From Pseudoalteromonas luteoviolacea DSM 6061 (GTDB lineage: Bacteria; Pseudomonadota; Gammaproteobacteria; Enterobacterales; Alteromonadaceae): DNA of 64,000 nt. The notes beneath the pieces were generated by a model, which saw nothing but the letters and a program-made list of their open reading frames with translations, ran no database searches and was not told where the DNA came from. The translations under genes and the position numbers were made by a program. Shown here in pieces: positions 26,773 through 36,251 of the stretch. Numbering within the stretch: the first letter of the stretch is position 1; every line of letters starts with the position of its first letter. The DNA is taken from assembly GCF_001625655.1 (NCBI RefSeq), contig NZ_AUYB01000092.1:112318-176317 (forward strand), written 5' to 3'.

Positions 26773-28254
26773 CTAGTTACATTCAGAGGTCCAGTTTTCA
26801 CCATCTGTGCTACAAGTTAAATCATAGGTGCCATCAGCTTTATATGTTTTCCTTGTCCAACTACCATCATGTCTGCGTGATGTGGTCACTCTATATTCTC
26901 CAGAGTCGTCAGTGACTCGCTTTTCCCACCAAGAGAACGGAATAGTAACCTCGGCATCAAGTTCATAGCCTGCATTGTCAAAGTAAGACACAATTGCTAT
27001 TACGTCGAGCAAATCGAAATTGTCACCCAGATTGTACCAATCGGTCAGACCTTGTTTAGTGTCTAAGTGGTTGTCTTGTGCAAATTGGGCAAAGTAGTGG
27101 ACAGCCCCTTTATTGTAAGACAGGGTCAGGCTTCGACCTTTCGCGTCGCTAAAGTCCACGCTAAAGTCACAGACTTGCTCTTGAGAGTCGCGTTCAACCA
27201 TTTTTTCGTTGCTAATTTCATACTCAATACCATTAATCGTTAGCTTAAGTTGCTCGCTATGGAAACAGTGTCCCGTATCTTCTGGGTGATCTAAAACCAC
27301 ATCAACAATTTGCCTGTAAGAGTGACCGCCACTGAGTTCAATTACACGTGATTGGCGGTTGTAGTGTATGTAGAGTACGTTTTTTAAGGCGTCATCCATC
27401 AAGGCTGTTTCATCCAGTAAAGTACCGCCGTGCTTGTCTGAGATATGGATTTTCCGATACCACACAAGCTCGTCGCTTTCTGGGTTATTTGGTGGCGTGC
27501 CTTTGTAGTGAATGACTCTGATTTCAGGTGCATCTACATATTTTTTAGCAAGCTCCAAATACTTTTCAACGCTAGCTTGTAAGCCTTTAACAATCGACTC
27601 TGCAAGTTTTTGCAGTGCTTCATCACCGCTTTCAATGTAGTCACTGAATAGCTGCTCTTCTGAAATATTATAGTGTTCAACAACTTGCTTAGTTGTTTGC
27701 TCTAACACAATAAGCAGCTCTTCTCTTACGCTGTTACTTTTGACCAGCTCAGCACATGTGGCATTTTTAAATTCTGGGGTTTCAGCCAGAGATTGCCATA
27801 GTACTGTAGTCAGTGGCGTGATGTGCTGAAGTGCCTCATCATCTAAAGACTCAAGCGTGGGTGGCAGCACCATTTGATAGGCTTTTGTAACTTCACCTAA
27901 ATCTTCATCAATCGCGCCGACAGGCACGTCAACATAGGTTGGTACGTAAGAGGCACACTTCGCTTGTTCTTCGGTCAATTCAAGAATATAACTTCCTTTA
28001 TCTGTTGAGATGACTGAAGGCTCATTGGCATCTTTGGTTTTGTTATTGTTCAAATCAATCCATACGGTTGCGCCTTGAACATAGCCATCAATGACACGTC
28101 CGCGACGAGCGTATTTGTTTTCTTCCGTGGTGACTTTTTTATTGCTGTCTAATTCTATACTTGGAGAGTTTGAACCGCCTTTACCGCCACAACCACTGAG
28201 AATGGCAGAGCAGAGTACGGCAAGACTGAGCGTTTTTATGGGTGAATTAAACAT
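26773..28254 (-). CDS. Secreted lipoprotein with Sdr-type repeat-like domain
   Basis: The 493-residue protein begins with a lipoprotein signal ending in LSGC (lipid-modified Cys at about 22), then a GG-rich spacer. Residues about 55-95 (IDGYVQGATVWIDLNNNKTK) match the carboxypeptidase-regulatory/SdrD-B-like beta domain often found in cell-surface proteins. The C-terminal half is beta-rich with no recognised enzyme motif. It is divergent from the hybrid AraC/kinase regulator at 28566 and could be one of its targets. Anchoring is in the outer or inner membrane; role unknown. Confidence 0.72.
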   Translation of the reverse strand: MFNSPIKTLSLAVLCSAILSGCGGKGGSNSPSIELDSNKKVTTEENKYARRGRVIDGYVQGATVWIDLNNNKTKDANEPSVISTDKGSYILELTEEQAKCASYVPTYVDVPVGAIDEDLGEVTKAYQMVLPPTLESLDDEALQHITPLTTVLWQSLAETPEFKNATCAELVKSNSVREELLIVLEQTTKQVVEHYNISEEQLFSDYIESGDEALQKLAESIVKGLQASVEKYLELAKKYVDAPEIRVIHYKGTPPNNPESDELVWYRKIHISDKHGGTLLDETALMDDALKNVLYIHYNRQSRVIELSGGHSYRQIVDVVLDHPEDTGHCFHSEQLKLTINGIEYEISNEKMVERDSQEQVCDFSVDFSDAKGRSLTLSYNKGAVHYFAQFAQDNHLDTKQGLTDWYNLGDNFDLLDVIAIVSYFDNAGYELDAEVTIPFSWWEKRVTDDSGEYRVTTSRRHDGSWTRKTYKADGTYDLTCSTDGENWTSECN

Positions 28255-28565
28255 GGTAATTCCTTATTTATGTTGCAGGCTCGTGATGTACTGCTTTTGT
28301 TTACTACTATTTGTGCCTTATTGGCTGTCCAATAAATGGTGCTTTGATACTTAAAACAGCGCATCTAGTTGGGTATGTCAGAATTATATTGAGAGTACGA
28401 TTAAGAGCGGTAACACAAAACAGACATAAATACGCAATTATCTGACATTCTGGCCTCCAAAATGGGACATTTGATAATTGCTCATTTGTTGCTATTATGT
28501 CAAACAAGCTCTGCGTATCAAAACTGATTTTTAAAATATAAGCAAACATAACAATAATTTACTCT

Positions 28566-31500
28566 ATGTTTAATGACTCTTTAGTGACTCTTTTTGTGCG
28601 GTGTTTTTTGGTAATTTGCCTATTGCTAGGTAAGGCAGTAGACGCCCGAAGTAACGTAAATAATGTTCTCAGTGTAGGTGATGGTTTACCGAGCAATCGT
28701 GTGTTTGATATCACGCGAGATCACCATGGTTTTATGTGGTTTGCTACTGAACATGGCATCGCGCGATTCGATGGTGCGCAGGTAAAAGGGTTTTCAGTAC
28801 ATCAAACACCCGAGTTAAGCAAATCACTTTGGGTGAGAGATTTGTTATTTGACTCTCAACAACAGCTATGGGCTGCGGGTAAACAGGGCTTAGAAGTATT
28901 AAACCCAAATGCAGAGGGGTTTGAGCAGGTTAATATAAGCGGTGCTTCATCCACGTTAAATATTTATAGCTTGTATGAATCTAGCCAAGGCTTGATTTGG
29001 GTTGGCGCTAAATCAGGCTTGTATAAAGTGGCAAATCGACAGCTTGAATTTGTGCCATTTACACTTGCAAAAGGGGTAAATACTTCAGCTGATAATGGGT
29101 TTGGGCAGCGTATTTTATCCATTACTGAGGTAGATGAGTCTACGTTATTACTTGCTTCTGACGAAGGTTTGTTGCATTTGGATATTCCAAGCCTGCAAGG
29201 AAGGTTTGTTGTCTCTGACGATGATGAACCGTTATATGCTGATAAAGTTTGGCGCCTCGATGATGGAAAGATTTGGCTCAGTATTCAAGGTGTGGGTATG
29301 GCGGAGTATTTGCCCAAAAGCAACAAAGTTGAACTCCGCTATGAAGATGAACACCAATTCGACACTGTGGGGTATGTGTTTGATCTCGCCTTGCACAATA
29401 AAACGCTGTTTGCGGCATCGTTAAATGCAGGGCTTTTACAACTAGGTGAACAGGTCACTTTGGCAGAGGACTTTCCGCCTTTGTTATCAATCTTTTCGGA
29501 CGCTCAAGTTCGTGCATTTGGCAGCTACACAGAAGGGGCTGTTATTGAGCATTCCAACTTGCAAGCAGTTAAGAACTTCGCATTTAACCATCCAAGTGAA
29601 ACACAACAGTTTGAAATAAACGACGTGCTTTATTTAGACAATCAAATATGGGTTGTCGATCAGTTGGCAGGGCTTTGCCAATATAAACTTAATGGTCAGC
29701 TTAATGGATGTGTGTCTGCACAAGATCTTTCGGCGCAGGCAATTGCAAAAGGTGCAAACAACACGCTTTGGGTTAGCTTTTATCAAGAGTTACTGCATAT
29801 TGATGCAAGTACAATGCAAATACTCAATCAGGTTTCTTTTGCTGAGCATGGCATTCCTGACTCGATTTATGCGATTGTGGTTGAGAGTGAGTCTTCTATT
29901 TGGTTGTCCCATAGCTTTGATGGTTTAACCCAATTAAACCCTCAAACAGGAGTTGTTCACAGAGTAACACAAGCGCACTCAGCGCTTCTTTCTGATCAAG
30001 TACATAGTATTGTAAAACATAACAGCGTTTTGTGGATCGCAACCTCCTCTGGGTTACAGTCATTGGATTTAACCACTGGGCAGTTTTTGAAAAACAACGT
30101 GGCAGGCGTGATATCTAGGGTTGCTGTGTATGATCTGTTTTTGAGCCCAAAAGGGGTCTTGTTTTTGCAAACAGATGCAGGCATAAAAGCTCTTGATACA
30201 GTTAAAAACAGCTGGCTGACACTACCTAAGGAACTTGCACATATCACCAATGTGAGTATTGCCTTTACGTCTGACGGCCGCGCTTGGTTTGCAAATGGGT
30301 TAGGCGTCTTTTCTTGGAACCCTGACAAAACAGGTGAGGCGGTTCGTTACTTTGACAAAGGCGATGGACTTTATCATCAAGGATATTTGGGAAGTGCTGC
30401 CACAAACACAGAGCGTAGTTTGGTGTTTGCATCCGCCGAAGGTTTAACGTTATTTACGCCAGAAAAACTCTCCTATTTTGATGCAGAGCCCAAAGTCAGT
30501 GAATTTGAGATGACATTTGGAGATGGCAGTACGCGCACATTTTTAAATCAGCAGACTTTGCATAACTTGCCGTATCAACATGCTAGCATCCGTTTTAATC
30601 TCGCTAATACCAATTTTGCCAGTGCCTCTAAACAGCAGTTTCGATATAAATTAGAGGGGATATCACAAGCTTGGGTTGAGCTGGGTAATAGCAGAATGCT
30701 GATGGTCCCGCGCCTTTCTTATGGTGATTACAAGCTTATAATTCAAAGTACGGATAGCAATGGAAATTGGTCTAATAACTCCGGAGAGTTTAGTTTTTCG
30801 ATTAAAACACCATGGTATGCAACCACTTGGGCCTACGTAGGTTACATTCTAACTTTTATGCTTTGCTTATTTGCAATTTATCACTTGCGAGTTGCAGCAC
30901 TTAAACGCATCCAAAGAAAGCTTGAGAAAGAAGTAGTAATACAAACCAAAGCAATTACCGAACAAAACAAACAACTCTCAGAAAAATCCGTTGCATTGGC
31001 AAATGCCGAGGCGCAACGAACTTTGTTACTGAAAACACTCTCTCATGAGCTAATGACGCCGGTATCTCTTATCCAAGGGCCAGCAGAACAACTTTTAAAA
31101 GCTGAACAAGCTCAAGAGCGCAGTAAAATGGCCAACATCGTAGTGAGCAACGCCAAGCGTTTGAAAACTCTCATTGAGCAGCTAATGCAGGTGTCAGAAC
31201 ACAAAGGTGAACAGACCCAGCATGAAGTAAACATGCAATCGGTACAGCAAGTTTTTAACTTATCAAAGATTTGCCAAGAGCAAGTTCAGGCCTTTGTGCC
31301 TGTGATGGAGCAGCAAAACTTGCCAGTTGCGCTTGATATAGAGCCAGATGTGATGGTGTCTGCGAGTCAAGATCAACTCGAACAGTGCATCAGTAATATA
31401 CTTAGCAACGCGATAAAATACAGCGCCCCAGGCGGCGCAATAACACTTAAGTTAGTTACCAATCAAAAAGAAGATGACAAAACGTGTACCTTGAGTGTGA

Positions 31501-32597
31501 GAGATCAAGGAATTGGTATTGCATCAAACGAACTCGAAAACGTATTTAAACCAGAATACCGAACCAAGCAGGGAAGCCAGTATAATGTCGGACTTGGCAT
31601 CGGACTAAGTGTTGTTAAAACAACTGTAGAGGCACTGGGCGGCTTTGTGGAAGTTGAGTCCGTTGAAGGTCAGGGCAGTGTTTTTTCGCTCCACTTTAAG
31701 GTGGTCGATCAACACCTAAAACCAGATACCGTGATTGAAATTAAAGAGCATGGCAATCCGGCTGATAACTCAATTAATCAGCAGGCTGAGCGGACTATCT
31801 TAATTGTGGATGACACACCAGATATGCTTGAATTTTTACACAGCGTGTTCGGTAAAATATATAAGGTGGTTGTCGCACGAGACGGTGAGCAAGCGTTGTC
31901 ACTTGCACAGTCTCACATACCTGACTTGATTATTTCCGATGTGATGATGCCAAAACTGGATGGATTTGGACTTTTATCAGCAGTTAAACAACATACACTT
32001 ACGGCGCATATACCGGTTATTCTGCTCACTGCCAATTTAAATGAGCAACGACAGATTGAAGGCCTAACACTCAGAGCAGATGATTACATTACAAAGCCAT
32101 TTAACTTGCAGGCGCTAGAGTTAAAAGTGAGCAACTTATTTAAGCACCAAGAGACGATGCTTGAAAAATGGCGAAGTCGCCTTACGTATGAACCGCGTAA
32201 GGATTCTTTGAGTTTACCAGCCTTACCTAAGTTGCAGTTTAAAGACCAGCCACACATTTATGACTTTTTGGATAAGCTTGACGCGGTAGTTGAGCGATAC
32301 TTCCGCAATGCAGATACCACAGTTACCGAACTTGCAAAAGAAATGGCGCTGAGTGAGCGTCAGCTTCATCGCAAGTTAACAGCCTTGATCTCTATGGGTG
32401 CTAATGAGTATTTGAGAACATATCGGCTATATAAATCAGTAACGCCTCTGCTCAATGGCAAACATGTCGCGCAAGTTGCTGACGAAGTGGGCTTTAACTC
32501 AGGATCTTATTTCAGTGCTTGTTTTAAGAAACAGTTTGGCATGACTGCAAAAACCTTTGTACAAAAGCAACGTGATAAACACAGTGAGCTCAAGTAA
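28566..32597 (+). CDS. Hybrid two-component system protein (propeller sensor, kinase, receiver, AraC output)
   Basis: The 1343-residue protein combines sensor, kinase and DNA-binding output in one chain. A signal/TM start is followed by about 700 residues of repeated propeller strands (HGFMWFATEHGIARFDG, QGLIWVGAKSGLYKV, SSIWLSHS), then a Y_Y_Y domain (YRYKLEG-like FRYKLEGISQAWVELG) and a TM (about 757-775). HisKA follows (TLSHELMTPVSLI, His near 828; usual R is Met), then HATPase (RDQGIGIA), receiver (LIISDVMMPKLDG, Asp near 1122) and AraC helix-turn-helix (about 1240-1335: VAQVADEVGFNSGSYFSACF). Such proteins usually sense extracellular oligosaccharides and activate nearby genes. No glycan-utilisation cluster is adjacent; the divergent lipoprotein is a candidate target. 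No clear ribosome site. Confidence 0.92.
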   Translation: MFNDSLVTLFVRCFLVICLLLGKAVDARSNVNNVLSVGDGLPSNRVFDITRDHHGFMWFATEHGIARFDGAQVKGFSVHQTPELSKSLWVRDLLFDSQQQLWAAGKQGLEVLNPNAEGFEQVNISGASSTLNIYSLYESSQGLIWVGAKSGLYKVANRQLEFVPFTLAKGVNTSADNGFGQRILSITEVDESTLLLASDEGLLHLDIPSLQGRFVVSDDDEPLYADKVWRLDDGKIWLSIQGVGMAEYLPKSNKVELRYEDEHQFDTVGYVFDLALHNKTLFAASLNAGLLQLGEQVTLAEDFPPLLSIFSDAQVRAFGSYTEGAVIEHSNLQAVKNFAFNHPSETQQFEINDVLYLDNQIWVVDQLAGLCQYKLNGQLNGCVSAQDLSAQAIAKGANNTLWVSFYQELLHIDASTMQILNQVSFAEHGIPDSIYAIVVESESSIWLSHSFDGLTQLNPQTGVVHRVTQAHSALLSDQVHSIVKHNSVLWIATSSGLQSLDLTTGQFLKNNVAGVISRVAVYDLFLSPKGVLFLQTDAGIKALDTVKNSWLTLPKELAHITNVSIAFTSDGRAWFANGLGVFSWNPDKTGEAVRYFDKGDGLYHQGYLGSAATNTERSLVFASAEGLTLFTPEKLSYFDAEPKVSEFEMTFGDGSTRTFLNQQTLHNLPYQHASIRFNLANTNFASASKQQFRYKLEGISQAWVELGNSRMLMVPRLSYGDYKLIIQSTDSNGNWSNNSGEFSFSIKTPWYATTWAYVGYILTFMLCLFAIYHLRVAALKRIQRKLEKEVVIQTKAITEQNKQLSEKSVALANAEAQRTLLLKTLSHELMTPVSLIQGPAEQLLKAEQAQERSKMANIVVSNAKRLKTLIEQLMQVSEHKGEQTQHEVNMQSVQQVFNLSKICQEQVQAFVPVMEQQNLPVALDIEPDVMVSASQDQLEQCISNILSNAIKYSAPGGAITLKLVTNQKEDDKTCTLSVRDQGIGIASNELENVFKPEYRTKQGSQYNVGLGIGLSVVKTTVEALGGFVEVESVEGQGSVFSLHFKVVDQHLKPDTVIEIKEHGNPADNSINQQAERTILIVDDTPDMLEFLHSVFGKIYKVVVARDGEQALSLAQSHIPDLIISDVMMPKLDGFGLLSAVKQHTLTAHIPVILLTANLNEQRQIEGLTLRADDYITKPFNLQALELKVSNLFKHQETMLEKWRSRLTYEPRKDSLSLPALPKLQFKDQPHIYDFLDKLDAVVERYFRNADTTVTELAKEMALSERQLHRKLTALISMGANEYLRTYRLYKSVTPLLNGKHVAQVADEVGFNSGSYFSACFKKQFGMTAKTFVQKQRDKHSELK

Positions 32598-32831
32598 TTA
32601 TTTGGCTAGCTTACATTGATATTTAACTGGCAGATAGCGCGCAATCACCGAATTAATATAAACGCAAGACTGTTTAGATAACTAAGATTTAATCATTGAA
32701 CCCTTTAATATTCGACTCAGCCCATTGCTTGGATGTTAAAATTACATTATTTTGTAACGCAATTTAATATTTAACACCGTACTGGTCACAATTGTAATTG
32801 AGTAAGCCGGTATAAAAGTATTGAGGCGGTA

Positions 32832-33599
32832 ATGGGAATAGTGAATTATCAAGGATATATCGATCAAATTGATAACAGCGATCCAGTTGTCAGTGAGATT
32901 AACTGGTTTATTCGCGAAATATACCTTCCTGCGCATAAACGTGCAGACAAAAGCAGTAAAGCCACGCGAACACTCGCGGTTTTATTCTCAATTTGGGCAT
33001 TTACGTTATTAGGTTTTTTTGCCATTGCTGAACTTAGCCCACATTTAAAAATCTTTACTCAAAACCAATTGTGGGATGGGTATGACTTTAATTGGATAGT
33101 ACTCGCTGCACTGCCATCATTGATGCTGGCTACATTTGTCAGCTTTAGAGTTTACCCCTTTAAACGTGCTGACAATACATTTGTTGAAAGCGATGAGTTT
33201 ACTTGGCGTAAGCGTCAATCTTTGGCTTTGGCGTCTTTTAATTTAATTTTTGTTGTGGCACTCACGTGTGCCTTTACCAAGCCGCTTATTTGCTTACTGG
33301 GCATATCCTGTGTCGCTGGGTTTTTGTTGACGTATATGAGCAATAGATTATTTGGGTTTACCGCTTCATCTATACGTAATCAGACCATGGTTCATCATCT
33401 ACGTAGGTTAAAACGCGAGTACGAAATTGCGCGCCATGATGCAGGCGCATTTGAAGTAGACCGCATTCAAGCTGAAACTTTTAAGCGGTTGTTTTCAATG
33501 GTAGAGAATATGATCGACCGCCGAGACAGAGAAATTCTTGGCGACCACTATAAAGTACACAATAGTGCCTTTGATTTGGTAAAAGGATTAAAAAAATAA
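32832..33599 (+). CDS. Membrane accessory protein of the RADAR operon
   Basis: The 255-residue protein has four hydrophobic segments (about 41-65, 85-105, 128-148 and 150-172) and a long charged, helical C-terminal region, probably cytoplasmic. Its stop codon is followed with no gap by the rdrA start, so it is part of the RADAR operon. Some RADAR loci carry a membrane gene (SLATT-type or Csx27-like); the four-TM layout fits that role but I cannot decide the family. The proposed role is membrane response or pore formation on activation, inferred from known families. Confidence 0.72.
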   Translation: MGIVNYQGYIDQIDNSDPVVSEINWFIREIYLPAHKRADKSSKATRTLAVLFSIWAFTLLGFFAIAELSPHLKIFTQNQLWDGYDFNWIVLAALPSLMLATFVSFRVYPFKRADNTFVESDEFTWRKRQSLALASFNLIFVVALTCAFTKPLICLLGISCVAGFLLTYMSNRLFGFTASSIRNQTMVHHLRRLKREYEIARHDAGAFEVDRIQAETFKRLFSMVENMIDRRDREILGDHYKVHNSAFDLVKGLKK

Positions 33600-36248
33600 A
33601 TGGCCATTAAATACATATTAGATCTTACAAAAGAAGAATATCGCGATGACTTTGTTGGCGCTGACAAATCGCAGCCAATTAAACACCGCGAGTTTTGGCA
33701 ATTTGAAGCAAGAGAAAAGCTAGTAAATAACTTAAATTCATTTTTAAATGATGCGAAGCAATATAAGCAAGCTAGAAGCGAAAACAAAAATAAAACATGG
33801 CTCTCTCATAATGCGATATTAGTAACCGGCCAACGAGGTACTGGCAAAACAGTTTTTTTACGTAACGTAAAAAACATGTGGCGGGCTGCTGTTGCAAATG
33901 ATGGGCAATCGCATGAGTCAGAGATTTTCTTTTTGGATGCAATTGACCCGACAATGTTGGTGGATAATGATAATTTTGCAAATGTCATTATCGCGCAAAT
34001 TTACAGTGAGGTTGAAAGTAAACTGAGCAGCAGCCATTGCTGCAATGGCAATCAAAAAAGCGAAGCCCTTAAAAGTGACTTTTATAAGCGCTTAAAAATT
34101 CTCGCTGATGCGCTGGGTAAAAAGGAAGAGTTTGAAGGCTGTACTGGTGTCGATAAGATTTTGCAGTATAAGTCGGGTATTAATATTGAAAAGTACTTTC
34201 ATCAATTTGTTGAGTCGGCCATTCAAATCCTAGGATGCAGTGCACTTGCATTACCCATTGACGACGTAGACATGGCGTTAGAGCGCGCTTATGAAGTGGT
34301 TGATGAGGTTAGAAGACTGCTAGGCTGCCCTTATATTATTCCGGTGGTGAGTGGTGACTATAACCTCTATGAACAAATGACCAACATTCATTTTGACGAA
34401 AAAGCTTACCGTGACTCGACAAACAGCCCAGAACAAAAAGAGAAAGGGGTGGAGTTTGCCAAAGAGCTGACACAGGCGTACTTGGCTAAGGTCTTTCCAA
34501 ACCATATGCGGATTTCACTCTTGCCGATCAGTTATATCGCGCCTTCTTTACAGATAATAACGGGTAAACAGCAGGAGGGGACAGAGGTTCACTCGTATCG
34601 TGAGCACAAGCAAAATATCTTCTCGCAGTTTTACCCATTATGTCTCAATGAAGAAGCGCTGCATAAATGGCCGAACCCTGAATCTGCCCGAGAATTTACC
34701 CAGTTTATTCGTGCGATTACACCAAATGATGTAGAAAAAGCGCTCAATGGAGATCAAACAACGAGCTATGAATTGTGGAAGAGCTTTATAAATTGGGCAG
34801 AACAAAAGCAAAGCGGTGTGGCATACACCAACGCTGACTCATTGCTTACACTTCATAACCTAAATGAAGAAGATGCTTTTGATATTATGGACTTGCCTAG
34901 CTTTAATCCAAAGCTTCAGATCCAAAAAGAGCATTTGATCTGGGCTGATAGACGCTTTTTGTCTTCGCAGTTAAATTCGTTAGGAGAAGGCGCTCAGTGG
35001 CAAGTCGAAAATAGATCCCTGCTAGAAGCGGCATTTAGTCAACATGATACAACCTTAAAGAGCATGCCTCCTTTAGAGTTTTTTCATCACAGCGGTGCTA
35101 TTTCATTAGCTGAAAAAGCAAGAGCGATGAGAGCAGATGAATTAGAGTACATGAAAGGTGAGTCTGAAGATAAAGGCATTAGAACCAATTTAAATACAAT
35201 GTTACTTGATATTTATACCTATGGTGACATGTATTCTAAGCTTGGTAATAACTACCTATTTGTGTGTTTAAGTCGTGCTTTTGAAATCATCTTATATTCA
35301 TTCACACAGTATGAAGACGAAAACAAAACGACACATACGCTGTCAAAGATACTTCATCGAAGACCGTTTTATAGCATCTTCAATATGGCACCAACCAAGA
35401 TGATCACAGGTGACAGTGACGAAGGGGATGAGGAAGACTATGAAGAAGAATTGCTCGAAGGAAAAATGTATACAGCCAACTGGCTGAATAAAGAAATCCA
35501 AGATTGGAAAATAGAAAATGAAGGACTATTTGATAGCATTGGTGGTGAACGGCTAATTCCCATATTTTCGTATATCTTCAACAAAACATTTACTGCATTT
35601 CATGTATTTAAGTTTGAGAACTTTGTAAAGCAAAGTGGAAACTCTGACGAGCACCTTACCGATTTTGCCAAACGTTTTGAATATATGCTAATTAATGCAG
35701 CGTATACAGCGATGATTGATGGTACCGCAATTCAGGCGAGCGTCGCGATAACAAGTAATTTAGAAACGCTAAGAAGTCATAATGCGTTTAATCGTTACGA
35801 TCGTGTACTAAGCCGAAATAGTAAAATATTTTCTGATCAAGGGAACTACGACGGTGTTGCTTACAAATTTATAAGGGCACTTAAAAATCACCCAATATTT
35901 ACGATGATACAAACTAAGAAAGGCAATGACGTTGTAATTGAACCAAGAATTAAACTTGGAAAAGTAGTTAGTCGTAAACTATTGCAAGGAAATACCAAAG
36001 TTTCAGCGAAGTTAGCGAAGCGTATTGAAAGCTTTTTAAAGAATTCACAATGGATAGACGCGCGAATTTCGACTGTAAAGCGTTTTATGGATGAACTAGA
36101 AATTGATGGTGATCTATATGAAGAGGCAAATGCACTTTTCACAGAATTCATAGTGCCTGAAAAACTTGATTACGTTGAAATGGAAGAAGTGCGAGGCGAC
36201 AAGGTTAACAACTTTGTAGTTGCACTATTCAGGCTCTTTAATGAGTAA
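33600..36248 (+). CDS. rdrA: RdrA, AAA-type ATPase of the RADAR anti-phage system
   Basis: The 882-residue ATPase has Walker A GQRGTGKT at about 76-83 and a Walker B-like LPIDDVDMAL at about 217-226. Large size, the order relative to an 857-residue deaminase and the upstream membrane gene match RADAR. RdrA forms rings that associate with the RdrB deaminase and are needed for activity during phage infection in characterised systems. Gaps of 0 and 3 bases to its neighbours show tight translational linkage. The C-terminal half has no motif I can name. Confidence 0.88.
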   Translation: MAIKYILDLTKEEYRDDFVGADKSQPIKHREFWQFEAREKLVNNLNSFLNDAKQYKQARSENKNKTWLSHNAILVTGQRGTGKTVFLRNVKNMWRAAVANDGQSHESEIFFLDAIDPTMLVDNDNFANVIIAQIYSEVESKLSSSHCCNGNQKSEALKSDFYKRLKILADALGKKEEFEGCTGVDKILQYKSGINIEKYFHQFVESAIQILGCSALALPIDDVDMALERAYEVVDEVRRLLGCPYIIPVVSGDYNLYEQMTNIHFDEKAYRDSTNSPEQKEKGVEFAKELTQAYLAKVFPNHMRISLLPISYIAPSLQIITGKQQEGTEVHSYREHKQNIFSQFYPLCLNEEALHKWPNPESAREFTQFIRAITPNDVEKALNGDQTTSYELWKSFINWAEQKQSGVAYTNADSLLTLHNLNEEDAFDIMDLPSFNPKLQIQKEHLIWADRRFLSSQLNSLGEGAQWQVENRSLLEAAFSQHDTTLKSMPPLEFFHHSGAISLAEKARAMRADELEYMKGESEDKGIRTNLNTMLLDIYTYGDMYSKLGNNYLFVCLSRAFEIILYSFTQYEDENKTTHTLSKILHRRPFYSIFNMAPTKMITGDSDEGDEEDYEEELLEGKMYTANWLNKEIQDWKIENEGLFDSIGGERLIPIFSYIFNKTFTAFHVFKFENFVKQSGNSDEHLTDFAKRFEYMLINAAYTAMIDGTAIQASVAITSNLETLRSHNAFNRYDRVLSRNSKIFSDQGNYDGVAYKFIRALKNHPIFTMIQTKKGNDVVIEPRIKLGKVVSRKLLQGNTKVSAKLAKRIESFLKNSQWIDARISTVKRFMDELEIDGDLYEEANALFTEFIVPEKLDYVEMEEVRGDKVNNFVVALFRLFNE

Positions 36249-36251
36249 CTT